From Datisca glomerata (taxonomy: Eukaryota; Streptophyta; Magnoliopsida; Cucurbitales; Datiscaceae), in assembly GCA_003255025.1 (NCBI GenBank), contig QANY01008723.1, positions 868,001 to 932,000 of the forward strand: a stretch of 64,000 bases of DNA, given 5' to 3'. The notes below the pieces were generated by a model that searched no databases, had not been told where the DNA came from, and saw only the letters and a program-made list of their open reading frames with translations. A program made the translations under genes and the position numbers. Shown piece by piece: positions 1 to 11,289 of the stretch. The first letter of the stretch is position 1; the number at the start of each line of letters is the position of its first letter.

Positions 1-2
1 TG

Positions 3-275
3 TATGTGTTGAAGAAGGAAGAAGGTGGTAGGCATTCACCGTTTTTCGCAGGATATAGGCCTCAATTTTACATGAGGACTACTGATGTAACTGGTAAGGT
101 GGCTACAATTATGAATGACAAGGATGAAGAGTCTAAAATGGTCATGCCTGGTGACCGTGTGAAAATGGTTGTTGAACTGATCATGCCTGTAGCTTGTGAA
201 CAAGGAATGAGGTTTGCTATTAGAGAGGGTGGGAAGACCGTTGGAGCTGGTGTTATTCAATCCATTATCGAGTGA
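3..275 (+). CDS. TUFA: Chloroplast elongation factor Tu, nuclear gene, C-terminal part
   Basis: The frame is open from the window edge to TGA at 273-275 and gives about 90 residues of EF-Tu domain 3, beginning [20 protein letters not shown] and ending [16 protein letters not shown]-Tu is the GTPase that carries aminoacyl-tRNA to the ribosome. The motifs [29 protein letters not shown] and [14 protein letters not shown] are those of plastid-type EF-Tu. Plant mitochondrial EF-Tu has a different domain 3 (RHTAFFSNYRPQFY and a VVSKV-type end), so this should be the nuclear gene whose product is imported into chloroplasts. The GTP-binding domain and transit peptide lie outside the window. No frameshift or stop is seen, so the gene looks functional. 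Confidence 0.93.
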   Translation, partial: YVLKKEEGGRHSPFFAGYRPQFYMRTTDVTGKVATIMNDKDEESKMVMPGDRVKMVVELIMPVACEQGMRFAIREGGKTVGAGVIQSIIE

Positions 276-1650
276 GAGGTTACAACTTTGTCATGGCACC
301 AAATGGGGTCAAACTTTCCATCAACCTTCTGTATTGAGTTTACTTTTTTCCCATTTTAACTTCTTGAATCCAATGCCATATATTTTTTAGGTTTGTTCCC
401 CTTTTTGCGTTAATTTCTAATCTAGTTGGATGATATTTTTTCGATAATTCAAATGACTTTCTTTTCTATGGCTGCTTTGAGTTCCTCTACTGAAATTCCT
501 TGCATGAAATTCTTTTCAACATAGCTGTATCTCTTTATTCTTCGAAGCCTTAAGCTGTTTCACCTTGTCTTTCTAATTATGTTCTTGATACTAATATACT
601 GCAATCAAAGTTCAGTGAAAACAGAGTTTGTGTGGTTTGCTAAACTGAGTTTGTATATTGATTATTGATTTTCGCATTAGAGACCCAGTTCCTCTATTGA
701 AGTTCTCTAATACATGAGTTTTATTTTGAATTGGAATGAACATTTCTCATATGGTAAAATTTCCTTCAAAATGCAGCATTTGGGTAATGATCCTGTTACA
801 CATTTTGATCTTTGGTCAAAAATTGATTTTCTTCATCTCATCAATTATTTCAGTCTTCAAGTTAGAAAGATCTCAATTTTGCACAAACTCATCATTGACT
901 AAATGGTCTGGTGAGTGGCCTGCTGCCAATCTAAGTTTCTGACATTGCCTATTAATGACACTCAGAGAAGGTGCACTATTGGGCCTTTAACCATATTTTT
1001 GCTGCCCTGTTTTGGTGTGGAAGATAGAGTGAGCTAGATGACACTCATGTTAGAGACTCATCAAGAATATGTTTCATTTGGACTAAGGTGCAGCAGATTA
1101 ATTTTAATTTGCCAAGGGGAAATAGTAAATGTGATTGGTCGGGTAACAGACTACTATGGTTCTCTCTTGCTCTGATTTATGTTGCTATTTCAGAGCTCGT
1201 TAATGAACATGTTCATGTTTGGGCAAATAGGAGATCATCATGTAACATCTACATTGTTCTTTTGATTTTGAACGACCAGGATTTTTTTATTCTTTTTTTT
1301 TTTGGTTTTCCCGTGGTGTAGCCGTTGAAACAACACAGATTTGAGAAGCATAGAACCCACAGAAGTTGTATCTATAGAAACTGTTGTGTTGAAAGATAGT
1401 TCAATCTTTAACCATGCCTTCAAAGTGGATAAATTGTCAAAAATCTTAGTTAAAAGAGCTTACCCTCAGTGCATGGCAATGGTAATTCTTATCGTGTGAT
1501 GAAATACCATCATTACTTTGTCAACTAAACATAGTTAATAATGAACACACTTGAGTCTGCTACATACATTAAACACTGTATTAATTGACATGTCTAAACA
1601 TATGATCCATCAATTATTGAGGATGAAGATGAGGATAGATGGGTATTATA
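276..1650. other. EF-Tu 3' UTR and intergenic DNA
   Basis: T-rich DNA downstream of the EF-Tu stop. The first few hundred bases are presumably its 3' UTR. I see no further exon or RNA gene. The short frames here show no family motif. Confidence 0.5.
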
Positions 1651-1757
1651 TGCACACTTGACAAGGGAGAGATTTTTGGCTTGGCTGCGTATTCAAAGTA
1701 TCCATCAAGGAATTTTTAGGATCCGAAAATCTAGTGTGACGCGAAGCATGCTGGTTC

Positions 1758-4094
1758 TCAGAAAGGGAATTCTAAGAGCATGGAAGATGCGAGTAATTGC
1801 CGAACGAAAGCTGCCCTCTGCCTTCTTTTTTCATCACGCTCATCATCATGATCTTCTTCAACCAAATCTGGGTCGGCACTGCAAGAGAAAGGATGGAAAC
1901 TTGAAAACGAGCACGGTAATACAAGGCATTAAGATTTTTAAATCTAATTATCATTCCTTGAGAATGGACATTCTTCTTCAGATTTATGTAATGCTGACCG
2001 CAACACAGAAATTGAACATAACATTAGTCCGCTTCACCATTCATGCTAGTTAGTAGTTAAGAAGGATATGAGATGAGAATGGAACTTATAGTGTAATACC
2101 TTCCCTCATTAGCAAGGACAGAGGCATCTCTTATGGAACATTCATCTGTATGGACACTTTTATGGTCTGAAAACAGAATACTGCATATGAACGGTGAGAG
2201 AAGGGGGTCGAGTGCTGATTCTTGTTTATCTTCTCCTCCCTCTGCCCACAGCTTCTTGTCAAGCATTGATGAAGAGCTGAATTTCTCATATCTCCTCCAC
2301 TGCAAAGAGTAAAATGAGCTTAGACTGGTTGTACTTGATTCTAATGCAATTATCCTAATTTATTTAGCGATAACTTTAACGAATTGGCATGCTGCAACAT
2401 ACAGTACCATTCGGAGCTACTTTAGCTCTTGCTAAAAAAGATATTAAGAGAAGTTTAGCCTATTCTACAATATCGCAATTGGGTTATATGATGTTAGCTT
2501 TGGGTATAAGGTTTTATCGAGCCGCTTCATTTCATTTGATTACTCATACTTATTCGAAAGTGTTATTTTTAGGATCCAGGTCAATTATTCATTCAATGGG
2601 ATCGGTTGATGTCCTACAACGTCTTTCGCTAGGTTGGCCGCAGAGAAAGGGCAAACCTGAAGAGAAAAGCATAAACAGCTTCATTCTAATTGAAAACCCA
2701 GCGATATGCATCAACACCTTCTATCTTTCAACTATGTATTTCCATATTATTCTTCTTTTCCCAAATTCAGGCTAAATTATTATCATTATTATTTTTTGAA
2801 CCAAACTCGGTAAAAGAAGAATAATGGATAGGAAACAAAATCGATGTATCAAAAACCAAGTACCAAAGTCAGAGTTCCAGTCCTACTTCATTGATAAGCT
2901 CATCAACTATTCAAAGAGGCAAGAAGAGTGTATCTCTTGTAAATAACGATAAATGCATAGAATAAGTGGAGCACATACTGCAGTTTTGAATTCAAAACAG
3001 TGTTGTTCTAGCATATGGACGCAGAGCATGGGAAGTTCAAAATCAGCATTACAGAAAGCGCATGGAAAACAAGCTCTTGCATCGTCATCTCCATCAGAAG
3101 CATCCAATATTATATGATATTCTGTTCAACATGAAACGAGAAAGACAAACCTCTTAGAAACATAAAGTATAAGAAAACATATAGACTGGCTGTAGTACCA
3201 GTACCATAGTGACTTATGGTTCACATATCATAATACAATGTTTAAAACAACCGGAGCTTATGTCAATTGCACATTTGCACATAATTATCTTGAAGAAACA
3301 TTTTGAACGGAATCAAATGGATGATGCTCATGACAAGAAACTAGTAAAAATAAGGAGAACGATACGACTTCAATACATACACATACATGTTGTGCATTCC
3401 ATATAATTATCAACACCACCAAACCCATTTCCTTAAAAATAGAGTTGAACTCAACTTCTAACCATGAATTTCGAGTCATTGCAGAATTTATACCCACAAA
3501 CTTTGAAATGAGTAGAATTACTTATGAACTTTTGAAATATGCAAAATTGGTCTTTGATGGCTTAATTCCATCTTTTTTCTTTTACAGCCAGTTAGTCTGT
3601 TTTTCTGAATTTTTATGATTTATCTACATTGGTCAAATAATTATTTGCCTCTTTGTTGTATTTTTTCTATCTAAAATTTGACAGAATTGAGCCATAAAGG
3701 ACCAATTTAGCTTTTAGAAAGTTGGACTAAATTTTGCTCATGTCAAAGTTCTTTGGTATAAATTAACAAGGCTGTAAATTGAATTTAGCCCTAAAAAATA
3801 TCATAAAAGCCATTCGTTTGGTCAATCTCAACACAGAATTCTCCCAACTGGGTATTCCTATTTCCTTCCCTATTCTCACTCCAAAGACATAGACAATAGA
3901 TACTTCTTTTAATAATGCTATAAGAAAACAAGTAAACCAACCATATGTAGAAAAAAAATATATTATAATCCAACTGCATCATCAAATAATTAGCGACAGA
4001 ATTCAGAACAACTACCAGATTGCATCAAAGCAGCTTGATTGTCAGAGATACGCTGGGCAGGGTGAACCCACCGAGCCCAGAAGTCGAAGTCCAT
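1758..4094 (-). pseudogene. DI19: Di19-family zinc-finger protein gene, disrupted in exon 3
   Basis: Five exons can be traced on the minus strand. Exon 1 (4094-4016) starts MDFDFWARWVHPAQRIS. Exon 2 (3121-2979) gives DGDDDARACFPCAFC and the first CCHH finger. Exon 3 (2656 down to about 2374) starts [16 protein letters not shown] and resumes after an insert at LQHANSLK. Exon 4 (2299-2100) has the DPLLSPF motif. Exon 5 (1878-1758) ends RAAFVRQLLASSMLLEFPF then TGA. Exon phases agree (79, 143, 200 and 121 nt). Di19 proteins are nuclear zinc-finger regulators in drought and salt responses. Three lesions are visible: the ndhF insert, a Ser where the second finger normally has its second Cys (VCPFS, usually VCPxC), and the sequence after exon 3 reading AAG/TTATC rather than a GT donor. 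The insert brings an in-frame TAA at 2587-2585, so only a truncated protein is expected unless splicing bypasses it. Confidence 0.85.
2398..2608 (+). pseudogene. ndhF: Plastid ndhF fragment inserted in the nuclear Di19 gene (NUPT)
   Basis: About 200 bp read in the plus direction as [47 protein letters not shown] and SIIHSM. This is a transmembrane stretch of NADH dehydrogenase-like subunit 5 encoded by plastid ndhF. Similarity starts near 2398-2405, stops at 2599, and is followed by about 9 bp of filler (2600-2608) before Di19 exon sequence resumes at 2609. Several residues differ from usual ndhF, and a 3-bp loss is implied where KALLFLG reads KVLFLG, so this copy is old and non-functional. 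It lies antisense to the host gene. Confidence 0.85.
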
Positions 4095-4270
4095 GGCGTT
4101 AATTTTCCTGGAAAATCAAGTCTGGTTTTTTTCTTTTGGCGATGAGAAATGTAGAAACCAGGCAGTACAACAAGGGGTTTGAGAGCTTTTGTGAAGAAGA
4201 AAGAGCGAAAAAGAGAGTTCCTTCGTCAGCAGCTTGATGAGTTCGGCGTGGTGTGGGCTGTTGTTTGCTT

Positions 4271-4281
4271 CTTTATATATA
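4271..4281 (-). promoter_or_regulatory. TATA box of the Di19 gene
   Basis: On the minus strand the bases read TATATATAAAG, about 177 bp upstream of the Di19 ATG at 4094. This leaves room for a 5' UTR of roughly 145 nt. The position and its match to the plant TATA consensus make it the likely core promoter. Confidence 0.6.
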
Positions 4282-4299
4282 GGATCCCCCATCGGCTAA

Positions 4300-5790
4300 A
4301 CTTTCGGGACACACATGAGCGACTTGTATGACATGTGGCAAGATTATTAAAAATATGATTTGTTTATTATTTAATTATGTTAGCACAAGCTCTTACTTAC
4401 TTTCTTTAAAATATTCACAATTAATAAGAAAAATAAATTGTCTTGTGTTTATTTGAATTATTTTTATTTCTGGGAATTAAAATTATTTTCATTTCATTAA
4501 CTAATCTTATATAGTTTTTATATATATAAAGTTCGATATGTATACATGAATATGTATGAAGTGTCATACCCGACCTAATAGTAAGTGTCCATCCTCAATT
4601 CATCTTTAATAAATATATGTAATAATATAAATGATTAATGTAAAGACTAAATAGGTAATAATTAAATCAATCAACAATTATTATTTGAATTGTAGGTTAG
4701 GAAAAAGCAAAAGACCACCCGAAGAATGTATTGTATTACCAAATATTTAATCCAAATAATTAAAATATTATTGTAAATATTTGAATCAAATTAAATTTAT
4801 TAGAATCAATTTGATTAAAATAATTTAGTCAATGTATATTTTTTAATTATATATATATATATAGTTGAGTATGAACACTTCTGATTATGTCAAAGTGTTT
4901 ATATCCAATTTTCAAGAGTAAATGTATAGTGTTTTAAGGAAAAATTATAAATGTATAGTTGATGTCCTTAATAATTTAATTGATATTTTCTTAAAAAAAT
5001 AATTGATATTTTATGATTTATCAATATATTTTATGATTTATCAATATATTAATTATTTGTTGACAATGTCACAATCAATTAATTGATGAGTTAGACTAAT
5101 ATATTTACTGGCATTGATAGTTAAAACTCTGTATTATCAAAAACTAATTTGAGAATTAATTAATTTTCTAAAGTACGGAATTTATTATAAATTATATACT
5201 TACTTTTGCAAATGTTGAAAAAGTTATAAGCCAAAATTATTTGAAGTAAACTAGAGATATATCTATAAAGATGAAAAGTTTTAAAAGGGAAATTAGAGAT
5301 GAATCTAAATACTTATAGAAGAACTGAAGAGTTTTTTTCCTTATTACCCGTTTTATTGTTCTTCCTCTTACATAACCTAATTAAATGTTCTTGAACAGTC
5401 ATTCTACATTCATATTCTCTCTTACATAATTACATTATCCCCTTCCCTCTCTCATTAATTGTTAGCTATCATAAATTTAATTGTTTTTAACTTTTCTTAT
5501 TTTTTTTAACAAAAACTCTTCTTATTCTATAAGTTGAGGAAATATTAAAAGTGCTGGAGGTAATGTCATCAAAGTATGTCTATTGACATTTTAATATGAA
5601 ATTTAATGGAGTTACATTTTCTTTATAATTTTTCTTTTAAATTATTGTTGAATAATTTATATAAATATCTGAAAAATTTCATATTCATTAATGAGACCAT
5701 GATCTTGTATTAGTACCAGATGAGTAAGATCATAAATAAAGAATAAAATTATCAGCAACATATTAAAATATATAATCTTTAATGAATGGT
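4300..5790. other. AT-rich intergenic DNA without a recognisable gene
   Basis: Very AT-rich sequence with no credible exon. It includes an exact 20-bp tandem duplication at 5011-5030 and 5031-5050 (unit ttatgatttatcaatatatt) and short TA runs near 4845-4862. Confidence 0.6.
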
Positions 5791-6660
5791 TGCTAGTACG
5801 GCTCACTAAGGATTATGAATGCATGTGATATAGATCCGGATCATTGATATGGATATGCATGTTAGTGAATATAATTTATATAATAAGATTATATGTGACA
5901 GGACCGATGTGAATTAATATCTTTATTAATTTACCATTTATCATATGATTTAATACACATCAACTGATAATCATATATAAACCAGTCTGAATCCTGAGTA
6001 GTCATGAACTCATATGCACGTTTACTGATATTTTGATTCACTCCTTAAAGTTTGTTCGTAAAATAGGCTAGTGATTTTTGTTTTTGAAGATTCAATGATA
6101 TGGATAGTTGAATGATCTTACAAGATTTAGAATCCAAGTTTCCCTAACGGATCGTATATTGGTTCCCTTAAGTGTTAATTCTAGAACTGAATGATTATTG
6201 AGTTCAAATTTATAATACGATTATAAATTAGTTATTCACTAGTGAATTAATGATACTTGAAGATCAAGAGATAATTAAAAGGGTAAAATGATGATTTTGA
6301 CCAGCTCTAATTTAGGAACCAATAATTGGAGGATAAAATTACATAAAATGATTATATAAATGGACTACACGAGAATCCTCTAGAAATACATTCTATAATC
6401 TTTAAGAGTGCAATTCCATATTTATAGTGGAGTAATTATAGAATTAATAAATAAGATTACTTAATTAAAGAGTTTAATTAATAATCTAGTTTGTTAGAGC
6501 TTATGATTATAGGTCTATGGTTCCCAAGTCACTTTGTACTGCGCAGTCTAGAGTGTGAATATTTCAGGACTTGAGAAAGACTTCTTGCAGAAGAAATTTA
6601 TATTCTAGGGCAAGTACATAATTATGAGTGATTAATTAATTAAATTATTTATATTAATTT
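5790..6660. mobile_element. Degenerate Copia LTR remnant (Maximus/SIRE-like)
   Basis: Non-coding sequence whose wording resembles LTRs of Maximus/SIRE-type Copia elements: the stretches around 5835-5910, 6120-6200 (progress to ggttcccttaagtgttaatt) and 6505-6605 (ccaagtcactttgtactgcg, then agacttcttgcag). No flanking coding domain or TSD was found, so it may be a solo LTR or a fragment. The assignment is by resemblance only. Confidence 0.35.
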
Positions 6661-6947
6661 TCAAAAATTATTTATAAATAATTATATCGATTAATTTTTC
6701 AACGATTGATAATTGAGATAAAATATCTAATTTATAAAATTAGATAATTATAAATTATTAGATAATAATGAAATCAACTAAATCTGTTATTTGTGAACTA
6801 GCAAATAAGCTAGTTGATTGGGATGATCATATAAGTTAATTTTGAATTAATTGATATTTAGATATTTATCTGATTAAAATAAATGTTTAATTCACAGCAA
6901 TTGTCACGTGTCAATCACTGATTAGAGATCAGATATTGACATGAACT

Positions 6948-7235
6948 ACTGTAGTGTCACGTGACACTACAATAGTATGCGTATAGTACAGTAGTGCCTG
7001 GTTGCACTACAATAGTATCGTGGCACACAGTGCCTAACGACACTGTGTTATTTCACGGTAACTGTAGTGTCACACGACACTACAGTAGTGTCGTGGAAAA
7101 CACTGTCGTGATGCACTTTTTATTTCATGGCAACTGTAGTGCCACACAGCACTACAGTAGTGTCATGGCACACAATGTCGTGAGGCACTATGTTATTTCA
7201 CGACAATTGCAGTGTCGTGTGACACTGCAGTTATG
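6948..7235. repeat. 72-bp tandem repeat built from palindromes
   Basis: Copies begin near 6988, 7061, 7133 and 7205, a spacing of 72 bp, with a partial copy at 6948. Each has a near-palindromic core of the type GTGTCACACGACACTAC and repeated CAGTGT/ACACTG words. The reading frame across it is a by-product of the repeat. Confidence 0.8.
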
Positions 7236-7274
7236 CACTAAATTACAGTGGGTCCCACTGCAATGACAATTTAG

Positions 7275-9690
7275 TGATTAAATTGTGCCAATCTTAAAAG
7301 AGTCTACTTCACAAACTGAACATAAAAGCACTACAAGAGCTTTAACAAAGATAGATTTTTTACTCTCAAAAGTGGCTAATTTATGAAGAAACCACACAAC
7401 CCAAAATACGGTAATAATTGAAGTTTGACATAAATCTTTCAATTGCGTGCTAAAAGATATCTTCATCACCGTTTGCCAAAGATCTAAGAGAGTACCGTCA
7501 AGTTTAATATATTTTCTAAAAACACTTGACACATCATTACTATAGTCTGCGAGAAAAAGAGTAATCTATAAATAGATAACGTAAGTCCTCCTCCGCATCA
7601 CAATAAAGATGACATCGAGAAGGAAAAATATAGCCATGAGCATGCAAGGCAGAATCATTAGTATCTTTCCATGTAACAAGCACCAAATAAGGACAGACCG
7701 AGATGGTGGAATAAATCATTTTCAAATCTGCTTACCCCAACTAACAAAATTCCCAACTTCATTAAGAGTGGCATAAACAACTTTACAAAAAATGACACCA
7801 TTCAAAGAGCGTGTCCAAACTAATGAGTCTGTGTCAGAGTTAACCACCATTCCCTCAATTTCAAAAGTAAGTGCCACATGAGAAGAATGAAAAGACACAA
7901 GGAGACGCTAACCTCCAGGATCATTGTACACATCTTTCGCAAGGGTCTCCAAAAGAGGATGTAACAAATGACGATCATCAACAAGCATCAGAGAAGCCCT
8001 CAGATCTGATCCTATCTTGAATCATAGTCACTTTCTCGTTAGCTTTAAAAAGATTTAGGGCAACATTCCCAAAAATTTCCCAATTCCATTTTTTAAAGCT
8101 GTCTTAGCAAGTTTTAACCTTTGAACAAAAATCCTTGTATCACAACCTGTAATAGGGGTTGACCAAACTAAATCAATGAAAGAGGGATGTGAGAACCACA
8201 TACCCTCAACTCTGAAAGGTCGAGGTCCCGAAGAAATGCTCATTGAATAAGAAACCAGTATTGGATGATGACAAAATGTAATCCTAGTAAAGTAATGCAA
8301 GAGACTTGAGACCAAGTATCGAGAGAGGAAGTAGAACAAATAGTCTTATCCAAGTGAGAAAGAACCATATCGTGACGACTTTGTCCAATTTGAGTATAAA
8401 AGCTCCTTTAGTCTCAATATTCACAAGATTACAAACAATTAAAACAACCGGAAAGTTTTCACAAGAACTAGGCGTGATATTACCATTAGTTTAATGGGCT
8501 CCCAAAAAAGAATTAAAATCCTCAAGAACAAGCCAAGGAATATCAGAGTAAAAAAAATGTCCATAAGAGAACTCCAAAGAGACCTGGGGTGATGTAACTC
8601 ACACTACCATAAACAAAAGAAATTCTATGGATAAAATCATATAAACTAGTAGAAATAGTAACATGTTGAATATGGGATAAAATAACCATAGCATCTTGAG
8701 TAGAAGATGATCTAAAGATCTATAACTTAGAAAAAGAGCTAGCATTAGAAAAAATATAATGTAACCCAACGGATCTCCAAAAAGTAGAAGCAACTAAATC
8801 AAAAGTGCATAAAGGTTTAGCAATGTAAAAAAAATCCGACTTATGACGAAAACAAAAATCTTTCAAAGCACCTTGAGTATCATGTTTTGCAATATCTCTA
8901 CAGTCCAACAAAGGATAATCATTTCATTATTCTTTTTTACATGTTTAACATTAACCACCTTCCAATCAAAACATTCTATTTTATCAGTACAAGAGGTATC
9001 TCCTTGATCACCAGTATGATCTGACACAATATTTTCACTGTCAAACTCTGAAAGAGTTGTATCATGAAGGGGATGATCTGAACCTTCAGTATATGGAAGC
9101 CTCAAATGGGCAACTATAGGATCATCTATGATATTTACCTTATTAGGATCAACCTGCAATGGCTCAATTAAAGCATCCAAAGGATAGTGTACATGTTTGC
9201 ATTAATATCATCATTACTGGATGTCTTTTGATTGTGGGCTAATCGGCCTAGTTGAACTCGAAGAGGTAGCTGGCTCGGGAACAATGTATGAAATGAATCT
9301 TACAAGTTTATCAATCATTGATACTTTGTCATCGCACCAAGTCTTGTAGCAAGGTTCTCTAATCAAGCTAAGTGCCTCCCCTAAATTTTCTTTCGGCCAG
9401 TATTCTTGGTGCGTTATAGATCTACCTCTCTCAAATTTTTTATCTTTTACCTCGCTGGTTACATTAATCATATTTGGAACATTATAATGATACGATGTGG
9501 CCAGATGACCAATAGAACAACAAGCCGAGCAGAAATTCGAAATATTTTGAAAATAACGAGTTGGAAAAAGACGACCATCATCAACTTCTATCATGATGGA
9601 TTCAGGTAGTGGCTTAAAAAGGTCAACATCAATCAACATACGGGTAAATGGTCATAATCGCCTTCAAGTGTAGTTCTGTAAAATTGTTGT
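7275..9690 (-). mobile_element. LINE (L1-type) remnant lacking the reverse transcriptase core
   Basis: Read on the minus strand in order: an ORF1-type protein segment (9660-9214) with VDVDLFKPLPESIMIEV and a zinc knuckle FCSACCSIGHLATSY whose last Cys is Tyr; an endonuclease (EEP) part from about 8930 to 8055 with MIILCW, DIAKHDTQGALKDFCFRHKS, EDFNSFLGAH and the C-terminal HHPILVSYSMS; then directly the zinc-binding tail (zf-RVT-like, 7725-7540: FPSRCHLYC, LRYLFIDYSFSRRL) and following segment (7532-7278). No RT motif is present between about 8050 and 7740, where some 500 codons would be expected. Many stops and frameshifts show it is dead. Confidence 0.8.
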
Positions 9691-10150
9691 TATTTGGTAA
9701 AATTATAGTTTGCTATGCGAATTGAATCACATTTCCAAGTAGAAAAAGTGAAGATATTTATGTTATATTTAATTCTATTTATTAAATATTTATTGTTGGA
9801 TTTTTATTTTTGTATTACAAGATTTATTGAAATCTAAAAAGACACTATAATTCCAAAATATTATAAAAAAAATTAATTGAATGACATTATAATAAAATAT
9901 CTAGTCCAACCTAATCTAAATCTTCTAATTTAGTTTAATATAAATCCCTAGTAAACACAATATTTTAAATCCTGAATCTAAATTCTAAATCTAAATCCAG
10001 AATTTAAACTTTGAATTTAAATCTTAAATCTAGTGACTTAATAAACCTAGTTATTATCTAAAAGTTTTAAGCAAAGTTTTCACTCTAATATTTAATTATT
10101 TATTTCAATAAAATGATTAATCTTATGGTCCACATGAAAGAGGGAAACGA
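9691..10150. other. AT-rich spacer with degenerate TCTAAAT/GAATTT-type repeats
   Basis: No gene is seen. From about 9961 to 10035 words such as aatctaaattctaaatctaa recur as an imperfect simple repeat. Confidence 0.5.
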
Positions 10151-11289
10151 GTATTCTTTCAGAAAACGAAGCCCTTTTCTGAGACATGTCGAGGGTTTAG
10201 TGGAGAGACATAAATGTGAGACCCAGAATCATTCCCTATATATTCCTTTTCGAAGCATGTTGTGAAATTTGCCACTTTCGTTAAAAAAGCTACATATACT
10301 AAATGATAAGGGAAATGAAGAAACAAATGAATGCTTAAAAATACAAAGAGCTTTCTTTTGTTTTGAGTATAGAATCTAAACATGTAAAAAATACACACTA
10401 CCACGTGGATAAGGGGACCTACCTAAAGCTCACAGAAAGCAGTAGAAAAGTGCAAACAAGTTACAAGGTCGAAGTCGCAAGGCACTCGTAAATAGATGGA
10501 AATGACCAGCACCTCAAGAATAGTGATCAACATCTTAAGAACGGGAAAGAGCATCAAAGTGAGAAATAACATTAGAACGGAAAAACGTGACTAGTTAACG
10601 GGGACTAACAAATGGGGGACCCATGCCTTCAAGAACGAAAAAATACTAAGTGGATCCACTCCTCTAAAAAATGGATGCCGAGACTTGGAGAACTACCCTA
10701 AACGGGTAAGGTACTCACTGAACTGTGCAAGAGCGGGAATATGAGGATCAGAAGAAGAACGAGAAAGTACGAAAGGGATCCAGGATGACAGTCAAGTGGC
10801 TTGATTAATTAGGTAGCTGAATGACTCAAACGAGACAGGATGGTAGACCATTAAGTGGCTACGATTGACTGGATCAAACCACAAGAAAACATCAAGTAAC
10901 AATGACTAATTGGTGGCCGAGTGAGACAAATGGAAATGATAAATAAGGACGGAAAAGAGTGCCATACTTGGAAGGGACATCTCCTCCCTTTTATTATTAT
11001 TCTAATCAATTCATGTAAATTAGGAACTCTATATAAAGGCCAGTGTATTAAGTGTAACGCAGGCATTCAATATAACTTAAAGCATATATAACTCAGAGCA
11101 TTTACTCCTTACAACCTCTTGCTCTTAAAATCTCCCTCTCTTTCAGTAATACTCATATAAGGCTTCCCTTATCAATACTTGTCCCTTTAATCATTGATTA
11201 GCTAAAATAATCCTGTACATTTCGGTGCTATATTTAGGAGTTGAGAGAAAAGCTCAAGATACCCACCCTACAAATCCATAAACATGCAT

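Noticed and set aside
1..275. Mitochondrial EF-Tu as the identity of the first gene
   Set aside because: Domain 3 wording ([30 protein letters not shown]) fits the plastid-type protein. The mitochondrial protein has a different loop and C-terminus.
1658..2053. 131-codon plus-strand frame
   Set aside because: Antisense to the last Di19 exon and intron. No domain, while the minus strand gives a coherent exon with correct splice phases.
6994..7266. 90-codon plus-strand frame
   Set aside because: It lies wholly in the 72-bp palindromic tandem repeat, and its amino-acid repeats mirror the DNA repeat.
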